From contig NZ_CP109796.1 of the NCBI RefSeq assembly GCF_038725785.1, forward strand, positions 6,014,501-6,078,500: a DNA stretch of 64,000 bases. Reading direction: 5' to 3'. Shown here in pieces: positions 57,635 to 64,000 of the stretch; the stretch's first letter is position 1; the number at the start of each line of letters is the position of its first letter. The notes beneath the pieces were generated by a model, which searched no databases, was not told the origin of the DNA, and was given only the letters and a program-made list of their open reading frames with translations. Position numbers and translations under genes: made by a program. Source of the DNA: Termitidicoccus mucosus. GTDB lineage: Bacteria > Verrucomicrobiota > Verrucomicrobiia > Opitutales > Opitutaceae.

Positions 57635-58612
57635 CTAGCTTTCCAGCCGCACTTTGGGGTCCATCCATGCCTGCGCGATATCGACGAGGAAGTTGAGGGA
57701 GGAAATGAGCAGGCCGTAGAGGATGACCGTGCCCAGGATGAGGGTGTAGTCACGGTTGAAGGCGCTGTTCACGAATTCGCGTCCGAGGCCCGGGATCTGG
57801 AAAATCGTCTCGATCACAAACGAGCCGGTGAGGATGTTGGCCACCGCCGGGCCGAGATATGAAACGACGGGCAGCAGGCCGCCACGCAGCGCGTGCTTGC
57901 AGATGACGCGCGCCGGGGACGCGCCCTTGGCAATGGCGGTGCGGATGAAATCCTGGCTGAGCACCTCCAGCATGCCGCCGCGGGTGAGGCGCACGATGGG
58001 CGCGGCATAGGCGAGCCCGAGGATGAGGCAGGGCAGCACCCGGTCGGAGAGCGAATACCAGCCGGAGGCATTGAAAAGCCGGATGTGGATGGCGAAAACG
58101 AGCACCATGACCGGGCCGACCACGAAGGTCGGTATCGAGATGCCCGCCATGCCGAAGGCCGACGCGGCGTAGTCGATCCAGGTGTTGCGGTTCACGGCGG
58201 CGACGACACCGAGCGTGATGCCGACGAGGAGGGCGATGGCGAGCGCGGGCACGCCGAGCTGGATGGAGACGGGGAGTTTGTCGGCGATGATTTCGTTGAC
58301 GGTGCGGTTGGGGTATTTGAAGGACGGGCCGAAATCGATGCCGAAGGCGGCGTTGAAGTCGAAGTCCGGGAAGAGCTTCCGCGGCGCGAAGCGTTTCGGG
58401 CAGAGGCTCCAGAGGTAATCGGCGTATTGGGAGGCCAGCGGCTTGTCGAGGCCGTAGTGGGCTTTCAGGTTGGCTTCGATTTCCGGGGTGACGGCTTTCT
58501 CGGCGGTGAAAGGGCCGCCGGGCGCGAATCGGCACATGAAGAACGTGAGCGTGACGAGGACGAAGATCGCGAGACAGGTCTGCCAGAATCGTGTGAGAAA
58601 AAAATGAAGCAT
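57635..58612 (-). CDS. oligopeptide/dipeptide ABC transporter permease (OppB-like)
   Basis: A 325-residue permease starting MLHFFLTRFWQTCLAIFVLVTLTFFMCRFAPGGPF, as usual for OppB/DppB. Conserved text continues with VMVLVFAIHIRLFNASGWYSL, the EAA-type loop in IRTAIAKGASPARVICKHALRGGLLPVVSYLGPAVANILTGSFVIETIF, and IPGLGREFVNSAFNRDYTLILG. It forms the channel with the OppC-like partner encoded 159 bp downstream. The ATP-binding and solute-binding components are missing from the neighbourhood, so the transporter must use subunits encoded elsewhere. Confidence 0.93.
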   Translation of the reverse strand: MLHFFLTRFWQTCLAIFVLVTLTFFMCRFAPGGPFTAEKAVTPEIEANLKAHYGLDKPLASQYADYLWSLCPKRFAPRKLFPDFDFNAAFGIDFGPSFKYPNRTVNEIIADKLPVSIQLGVPALAIALLVGITLGVVAAVNRNTWIDYAASAFGMAGISIPTFVVGPVMVLVFAIHIRLFNASGWYSLSDRVLPCLILGLAYAAPIVRLTRGGMLEVLSQDFIRTAIAKGASPARVICKHALRGGLLPVVSYLGPAVANILTGSFVIETIFQIPGLGREFVNSAFNRDYTLILGTVILYGLLISSLNFLVDIAQAWMDPKVRLES

Positions 58613-58725
58613 CTCGAAGCGGAGATTAGGAATTAAAAATCAGGAATTAGAAATTAAGAAGTTGAAACTAAAGGCGCCTTTCAAAAACCGGCGGTGCGGT
58701 GGCGCGCATTTTTAATTCCTGAATT

Positions 58726-60003
58726 TTAGCTCCTGATTTCATCCCGTCCCGCCAGCAGCCGTTTGCGCGCCATCGGGCGGTTGAGCAGCCACGGGACGGC
58801 CGGCGTGACGAGCAGCCAGCGCAAAAACCACGTCTCGCCGCCAAGCGCGGCGGCGGCGATGCCGCCGCCGACGAGGACCGCCGTGCCGGCCAGATCCACA
58901 GGGCCGCAGGCGCGTTCGCGCCGCCCGGCGAGCAGCAGGATATGGAAGAATTGCGCGGTCAGCAGCGCGGCCAGAAAACAGCCCGCGGGCACGATCATGC
59001 CGAGCGCCCCGCGATAGGTTTCCGCGATGAGCGGTCCCACCAGAAACGGAGCCACGGCATGCAATACGCCCAGCCCCGCCAGCGCGCACACCGTGTAGCC
59101 GGCGGCCACGCGGTCAATCCGCCCCGCCAGCGCCCGGCGTTCGTCCGCCGTCACGCAGGGCGACGCGAAAAGCGACGGCTGGAAATATTGGACAAAAACC
59201 ACGCCGAGCATCGACGTGACGATGATCGACACATTTCCCGCCAGGGTGAAAAAGCCCGCGCGCTCCGCGTCGAAGAAGCCGGCCATGATCCAGCGGTTTG
59301 CCGCCGTCGCGATCCACGATGCCAGCGCCAGCACGACAAACAGCGGGCCTGCAAAGACCGGCGTCAGTTGGTGCCCCGGCTGCCGTTCCGCGGGCGCGGC
59401 GGAGGAGGATGCGCGGCATCCGGCGCGCGACGCCCACCATGCCGCGCCCGCGAACACCAGCGCGTGCGCGGCGAATCCCGCCTGCAATGCCGCCAGCGAG
59501 CCGCCCGCCGCCATGTAGCACAACGGCGGGACGAAGGAGCGCGAGACCGATCCCGTCACGGTGACGCCGAGGTCGGCCCAATGCGAGCGCTGCGCCTGCA
59601 ACGCGCCCTGTCCCAGCGCGGCGAACACGAGCGCGGACGCCGCGAGGAACAGCAACCCCGCCGTGCCCCACCACGTCCCGCCGGGGACAAACGCCGCGGC
59701 GGCTCCAACCGCCAGCGCGAGCCAAGGCAGTTTTTTCCATGCCGCCGCGGTCACCTCGCGCCTCAGTCCCGCGCGGTCCGGCGAACCGGCCCAATAGCGG
59801 ACGACAAACTTGACCAATCCCGCATGCACGACCCACATGCCGAGCGGCGCGCAGGAAACAAACACGCCATACGCCCCGTAATCATCGGGGGCGACCAGAC
59901 GGGTGGCGATGCGCACGCCGGCAATGCCGCAGGCCAGCCCCGCCATCTGGCTGAGCGCGATGGGCAGCAGCCTTTGGCGGATGGAGGCGCTGGAGGGAAT
60001 CAT
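58726..60003 (-). CDS. polysaccharide flippase-like membrane protein (Wzx type)
   Basis: A 425-residue protein with about 12 hydrophobic segments. It starts MIPSSASIRQRLLPIALSQMAGLACGIAGVRIATRLVAPDDYGAYGVF, the N-terminal pattern of polysaccharide transporters (MOP superfamily). It probably flips lipid-linked oligosaccharide across the inner membrane. No glycosyltransferase or Wzy genes are near, so the pathway is unknown. Terminal regions are alanine-rich and GC-rich. It ends 114 bp before the OppB-like gene. Confidence 0.8.
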   Translation of the reverse strand: MIPSSASIRQRLLPIALSQMAGLACGIAGVRIATRLVAPDDYGAYGVFVSCAPLGMWVVHAGLVKFVVRYWAGSPDRAGLRREVTAAAWKKLPWLALAVGAAAAFVPGGTWWGTAGLLFLAASALVFAALGQGALQAQRSHWADLGVTVTGSVSRSFVPPLCYMAAGGSLAALQAGFAAHALVFAGAAWWASRAGCRASSSAAPAERQPGHQLTPVFAGPLFVVLALASWIATAANRWIMAGFFDAERAGFFTLAGNVSIIVTSMLGVVFVQYFQPSLFASPCVTADERRALAGRIDRVAAGYTVCALAGLGVLHAVAPFLVGPLIAETYRGALGMIVPAGCFLAALLTAQFFHILLLAGRRERACGPVDLAGTAVLVGGGIAAAALGGETWFLRWLLVTPAVPWLLNRPMARKRLLAGRDEIRS

Positions 60004-60185
60004 GGCGGCGCCTAGTGCAATGCGCCGGATGCCTCCATCTCAAGCTGTTTTAGGGCCGCGGCGCGGCTGATAGTGAAGTCAAAGCAAGCGAGCGGGAGGT
60101 CTTTCATGTGCACCCGCAGTGATTCGGTCATCGGCCCGGATGGCCGAATCTCTATTCTGTCAGCGGGCATGCGTGATGCGCATCG

Positions 60186-62330
60186 TTACGGGGCGGACTC
60201 CACCACTGTCTCCGCTTTTTCCTCCGGAAACCAATTTCGGGCCGCAGCCTGTTTGCCGAGGCTGGTGTTGCCGCAGCGGATGACGAGCGCTTGATAAAAC
60301 CGGTTCGCCTCCTTCGGGGCGCGGTTTTTGAGCCAGCCGCCGGCGGTGTTTAGAATGTGCGCGGTTTTGTCGGAATCGTTCGGCATGAGTGATGCCGCCC
60401 ACCAGCCCAGCTCGGCGGCGCGGAGGCGGTAATGGAAGCGTTTTTCGGGCGGCCTTGCGTTTTCGAGCCGTTCCAATTCATCCGGCGTGGGCGCGCCGGG
60501 ACCGTTTTCGAGCCGCAATGCAGTGCGCCGCGAGTCGGCTATCCGGCTCCATTCAAAACTGCCGTCCCAGATAAAATAGTCCGGCGCCAGTTCCGTGCCG
60601 AGCAGCGCCATGCCGTTTTCGCGGATGTTTTTCGCGGCACGCCAGAACGCCTCCGCCCGTTCGTCAGAGGAAAGCGCGTTATCGAAACCGGCGCGTACAT
60701 CGGACACGTAATCCTCATAATTCCGGCGCACGGTTTCGGGGAAATATTCTTTGGCGGCGTCCGTCCGGCCGGCGCGGGCCAGGCGGCGTGCGAGCAGGTG
60801 GCGAAGCGCGTCGCGCAGCGTTTGCGCGTCTTCCTCCTTGCGCTCCACGGCGACCGAAACGAACCGCCTGTTGTTGGCCTCCGCTGCCTGCGCGCATCGC
60901 GGGGTCGCGAACTGTTTCAGCTCATCGAGCGTGAGCACGCGTTCGGCGATGTAGGCGGAATCCTCCCAATGTCCGCCGTGCATGAAGGCGTCGAGCGCGC
61001 CGGCGAATTCGCCCCGGCCCATGCGCACGCGGCCCAGTTCGGCCCAGGCGACGGGCCTCGCCTCGCCGATGAGCGCGGGGCTGGACGTCACCGTGGCGAG
61101 CAGTTGCTCTCCGGCGGCGGCATCGCCCGCGCGGAGGGCGAGCTTGGCGCGTATCCAGTTTGCGGGGACGGAATCGCCGGGAGCGAGGGCGGCCCATTTT
61201 TGCGCCATGTCGAAGAAGCCGGCTTGATAAGCGAGCCACGCGATGCGGTCGGCGTCGGGCACGTCGCGCAGGCCGGCGCTTTCCAGCGCCGCGGCCCAGG
61301 CGCGGGACTGGCGCTCGATGCGTTTTTCCGCGCCGCCGTTGTCCCAGAATGGATTCGTGCCGAAGCGGGCGAGGAGATAGAGCGTGACGACGCGGCGGGA
61401 GAGTTCGTCACGGGCGAGGACTTGGAGGCGCTCGGCCGCCCCGGTGTCCCCGTCCTCGTTTGTGTGATTGTCGCCCCAGCCGGAGGATTCGAGCAGGGAG
61501 CGGACGACGATGCGCAGCGATTCGGTGGCGCGCGTGTCGTCGCCGTTTTTGCATTGTTCGAGATAAAGGTGAATGGCCTTGGCGTGGTCGCCGTTGATGA
61601 ACCACGCGCGCGCCTCCCAGCCGAGGCTGGCCTGGGCGAGAAAGGAAATGTCGTCGAACCCGGCGGCGGCGGCTTCGCGGGTCTGGCGCAGCCATTTGAT
61701 GGAGTCGAGCATGGCCCGTTTTTCATCATCCAGATAATAGAGGACGCGTTCTTCACGGTTATCGGGGTTGAGGGTGCGTCCGATCATGTAAGTGGCGTTG
61801 ACGGTGTAGTGGCGGCGTTCGCCGGCTGGGAGGGCGAGGAGTTGCGTCCAATATTCGCGGGCGACGGGAAAGTCGTCTTTCCAGTAGGCGAAGGCGCCTT
61901 TGAGGTAGAGAGCGAACTCGGCGGGCATGTCGTCGGAAAAATGCGGCGTTGTTTTCCAGGCTTTCGCAAAGATCGCGGCGCGGGCGGCTTCGAGTTCGGC
62001 GGCGAGGGCGTCAATGCGCGCGGGGGTGCAACCGCGTTTGGCGAGTTCGAGGCGGAGGACGCCGGTCTCGGTGAGTTCGCCGTCGCGCTTGGCGGCGTTG
62101 GCGGCGATGATGAGGGCGTCGTTTGGGTTGGCGCGGCCGGTGTCCTTGTCCGGCGGCGCGAGTTTTGCGATCTCGGCGGCGAAGTAGCCTTCGGGCGCGG
62201 AGAGGAGGCTGACGCTGCCCTCGGCGAGCCAGGCGTTGGGAAAATCGGGGCCGCAAGCGCGGGCGTTTGCCGCCGCCAGCGCGCACAGGATGAACGCGGC
62301 GCGCAAGGGCCCTTTATGGAATGGTTGCAT
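60186..62330 (-). CDS. large secreted hypothetical protein with helical repeats
   Basis: The ATG at 62330 (MQPFHKGPLRAAFILCALAAANARA) gives a signal peptide; 62360 (MKKSHPHSQ) is an alternative. About 714 residues of helical text follow with recurring W-A-A-A-L and A-R-A patterns such as ARAWFINGDHAKAIHLYLEQCKNGDD and RVRMGRGEFAGALDAFMHGGHWEDSAYIA, which suggest TPR-like or Sel1-like repeats. Its start overlaps the end of the DUF3142 gene, so they are probably coexpressed. No catalytic motif was seen. It could be a scaffold or envelope-associated protein. Confidence 0.75.
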   Translation of the reverse strand: MQPFHKGPLRAAFILCALAAANARACGPDFPNAWLAEGSVSLLSAPEGYFAAEIAKLAPPDKDTGRANPNDALIIAANAAKRDGELTETGVLRLELAKRGCTPARIDALAAELEAARAAIFAKAWKTTPHFSDDMPAEFALYLKGAFAYWKDDFPVAREYWTQLLALPAGERRHYTVNATYMIGRTLNPDNREERVLYYLDDEKRAMLDSIKWLRQTREAAAAGFDDISFLAQASLGWEARAWFINGDHAKAIHLYLEQCKNGDDTRATESLRIVVRSLLESSGWGDNHTNEDGDTGAAERLQVLARDELSRRVVTLYLLARFGTNPFWDNGGAEKRIERQSRAWAAALESAGLRDVPDADRIAWLAYQAGFFDMAQKWAALAPGDSVPANWIRAKLALRAGDAAAGEQLLATVTSSPALIGEARPVAWAELGRVRMGRGEFAGALDAFMHGGHWEDSAYIAERVLTLDELKQFATPRCAQAAEANNRRFVSVAVERKEEDAQTLRDALRHLLARRLARAGRTDAAKEYFPETVRRNYEDYVSDVRAGFDNALSSDERAEAFWRAAKNIRENGMALLGTELAPDYFIWDGSFEWSRIADSRRTALRLENGPGAPTPDELERLENARPPEKRFHYRLRAAELGWWAASLMPNDSDKTAHILNTAGGWLKNRAPKEANRFYQALVIRCGNTSLGKQAAARNWFPEEKAETVVESAP

Positions 62331-63609
62331 GGATTGAGAATGCGGATGCGATTTTTTCATCTGGGAAATCGAAGCGCAGCCAGCCGATGGCACGGCTGCG
62401 TCCGGGGGCGAGTTCGGCGGGGGCGGGGGAGTGGCGGTAAACAAAGAGGACATTGTCCTTGGGAAGATCATAATAACAGTAGTAACCGGCGAGGGTATCG
62501 CATGCCGTGGCGCGGCCTCCCGGTGTCCAGATGACGCGCAAGGTTTGCGGGAGCGGCTCGGCGGTCTGGCCGCGGTTGACAATGACGATTTCCGCTAGGC
62601 CGGGCTGGGTGCGGTGGATTTCGGCGGACAGTTGGGAGACGATGGGGATGTCTTGGATGACGGCGGCGAAGGTTTCGGCGTTCCATGCGAGACGGTCGCC
62701 GGCGACGGGGAGGCGGAACCAGATGATGCCATCGAGGTGGGAGAGGTTTTCGGCGGAGAGTTCACGGGCGAGGCACTGGAGTTCGCGAGGGTTGGCGCGA
62801 ACGGCGCGGAGTCGCGTGCCGGCGGGCCAGTCGCGAGGGGCTTCGGCGGCGAGGCCGATGAAACGGCCCCCGGTGTCGAAGCCGAGCGTGTAGCCGTAGG
62901 TGGGAAGCGCGACGCGGAAACGCGCGCCGGAGGGCCCGGCGCGGGCGGCGAGGGCGTCGGCCCGGCGCGCCCAGGCGAGCACCAGCTTGGGATCACAGAG
63001 CGTGAAGGCGGAGTCGATGGACGCGGGTTTTTCCAGCGAGTGGACTTGGAGGACAAAGCCGTCGGCTTCGCGGGCAAGCGCGGTGAAATCCTCCTCGTGT
63101 TTCAACCATGAGGGCAGCGCGGTAAAAGTGAGCGGGGTTTGGCCAACAGTGGCGCGGAGGGAGTAGAGAAGTTCGCGATAGCGGGCGAGTTTATGCCCGG
63201 GGCAGTCGTAGTCGATTTGGAGTTCAACGGGGACGATTCCGGCGGCGCGGGCGGCGGAGAGGATGGCGGCGGCTTCGGAGGCAATTTGGGATGCGTGGTC
63301 GGCGGGTTTTGTTTTTGGAGGGAGAGGATTGATACGGAGGGCGAGAGCGATGGGTTTGCCAAGGGCGGCGAGCGTGGCATGGTCGAGATGCGGGCGGGAG
63401 ATGCGGGGAGCGTCACCGTGCCATGAGATTTCGGAGGCAAGGAAGCAGCAGGTGTTGATGTGGTCGCGTGAGGAGTGGATGGCGGCATCGAGCGCGGGCG
63501 AGGGCTGGCGCTGCCAGACGTAGGCGTCGTGCGTCCAAGTGGCGGCGGGCGCGATACACCCGGGGGCGGCGAGCAACAAAAGGGCGGCAATGCGATGGAG
63601 TCCGGCCAT
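62314..63609 (-). CDS. DUF3142 family protein, exported
   Basis: A 431-residue protein. The ATG at 63609 gives MAGLHRIAALLLLAAPGC, a leader that ends either at a lipobox-like LAAPGC or at APAATW. The DUF3142 text follows: VPVELQIDYDCPGHKLARYRELLYSLRATVG, then the TIM-barrel-like FVLQVHSLEKPASIDSAF and TRLRAVRANPRELQCLAREL. The family is reported as uncharacterised with a glycoside-hydrolase-like barrel. It is upstream of, and overlaps, the large secreted hypothetical gene. An envelope polysaccharide role is a guess from fold and export. Confidence 0.8.
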   Translation of the reverse strand: MAGLHRIAALLLLAAPGCIAPAATWTHDAYVWQRQPSPALDAAIHSSRDHINTCCFLASEISWHGDAPRISRPHLDHATLAALGKPIALALRINPLPPKTKPADHASQIASEAAAILSAARAAGIVPVELQIDYDCPGHKLARYRELLYSLRATVGQTPLTFTALPSWLKHEEDFTALAREADGFVLQVHSLEKPASIDSAFTLCDPKLVLAWARRADALAARAGPSGARFRVALPTYGYTLGFDTGGRFIGLAAEAPRDWPAGTRLRAVRANPRELQCLARELSAENLSHLDGIIWFRLPVAGDRLAWNAETFAAVIQDIPIVSQLSAEIHRTQPGLAEIVIVNRGQTAEPLPQTLRVIWTPGGRATACDTLAGYYCYYDLPKDNVLFVYRHSPAPAELAPGRSRAIGWLRFDFPDEKIASAFSIHATIP

Positions 63610-63777
63610 ACGACGTGAAGCATGGGCACGCTGCATGAAGCGAGTATGAAGCCGGCGTGAAATCGGCGAGAAATGTGACGCGGGAGCGCGTTTCACGCAC
63701 ACCCGTTGCGGTTCGGATGCCGGCCGGCGCACACCGCGCGCGGCTGGCTTCAACTTAAACTGGCCGCTGCCGCGGCC

Positions 63778-64000
63778 TCAGAAGGCCGAGAGCAACTGGC
63801 CGAGGTCCACGTGGTCGGTGATGAGGCGTTTGATGACGGGGATCTTGTCCGTGTCCTGCGGCTGCGTCTTCACCGTCATGCCGTGGATTTTCGAGGTGAT
63901 GGCAAAACATTCCTGTTTCGCGGCGATGACGGGGATGTCGGTCTGCTCCAGCAGGTCGAGGAGCGTCGGGTGCGGCGGGATGTCGTTGGTGAGGATGAGG
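63778..64000 (-). CDS. DRTGG-domain protein, N-terminal part outside window
   Basis: The reading frame on the minus strand is open from the window edge to a TGA at 63778-63780 and gives 73 C-terminal residues. It reads LILTNDIPPHPTLLDLLEQ, then TDIPVIAAKQECFAITSKIH, then GMTVKTQPQDTDKIPVIKRL and ends DHVDLGQLLSAF. The pattern fits a DRTGG domain, found in the N-terminal part of some phosphate acetyltransferases and in cobyrinic-acid-synthase-like proteins. Which full protein it belongs to cannot be decided here. It is the upstream neighbour of the DUF3142 gene. Confidence 0.65.
   Translation of the reverse strand, partial: LILTNDIPPHPTLLDLLEQTDIPVIAAKQECFAITSKIHGMTVKTQPQDTDKIPVIKRLITDHVDLGQLLSAF

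Overview
This GC-rich window most likely comes from a Verrucomicrobium of the Opitutales/Opitutaceae type, possibly an anaerobic or gut-associated relative. The basis is gene content, not a search: secreted plant-glycan hydrolases without SusC/SusD, many UroD-family methyltransferases, a TorF-like porin, a giant autotransporter with beta-strand repeats, and many palindromic repeats between genes and inside coding sequences. No rRNA, tRNA or CRISPR array was recognised by eye.

Bases 1-25,050 (+ strand) form a pectin/rhamnogalacturonan locus. It encodes a GH106-type rhamnosidase (cut by the window edge), a GH28 polygalacturonase, a parallel beta-helix enzyme resembling GH110, a sialate O-acetylesterase-type esterase, an L-rhamnose/proton symporter, two duplicated CE12-type rhamnogalacturonan acetylesterases on either side of a 1.6-kilo-residue autotransporter, a GH43-type lipoprotein and two GH2 beta-galactosidase-type enzymes. 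Together they would deacetylate and depolymerise acetylated RG-I, trim galactan and arabinan side chains, and import rhamnose.

Bases 25,050-33,070 are accessory and rich in repeats. They hold a pair of paralogous membrane-anchored proteins (one split by an apparent 1-bp deletion), a small orphan protein, a TVP38-family membrane protein coupled to xseA, a double TonB-C-domain protein and an IS5-family element with TA target duplication and a slippery A7 frameshift site.

Bases 33,090-46,353 (- strand) carry the most unusual block. It has a corrinoid protein, three UroD-family methyltransferases, a degenerate CobW-like protein, a DUF1638 protein, a RACo-like ferredoxin/ASKHA corrinoid activator and a PocR-AraC-type regulator. 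A sialidase-like and a GH20-like glycosidase are embedded in or beside it. This looks like a corrinoid-dependent demethylation system of unknown substrate.

Bases 46,500-64,000 are mostly housekeeping: transaldolase, CCA-adding enzyme, DUF423 protein, TorF-like porin, rplM-rpsI, hemE, a MazEF-like module, an XRE regulator, an MsbA-like ABC exporter, OppBC-type permeases, a Wzx-like flippase, a DUF3142/large secreted protein pair, and the end of a DRTGG-domain protein cut by the window edge.

A recurrent theme is dispersed palindromic DNA. There is a MITE-like family with TATAGT-type ends, several long inverted repeats between genes, and repeat-derived segments read in frame inside hemE, the corrinoid activator and other genes.
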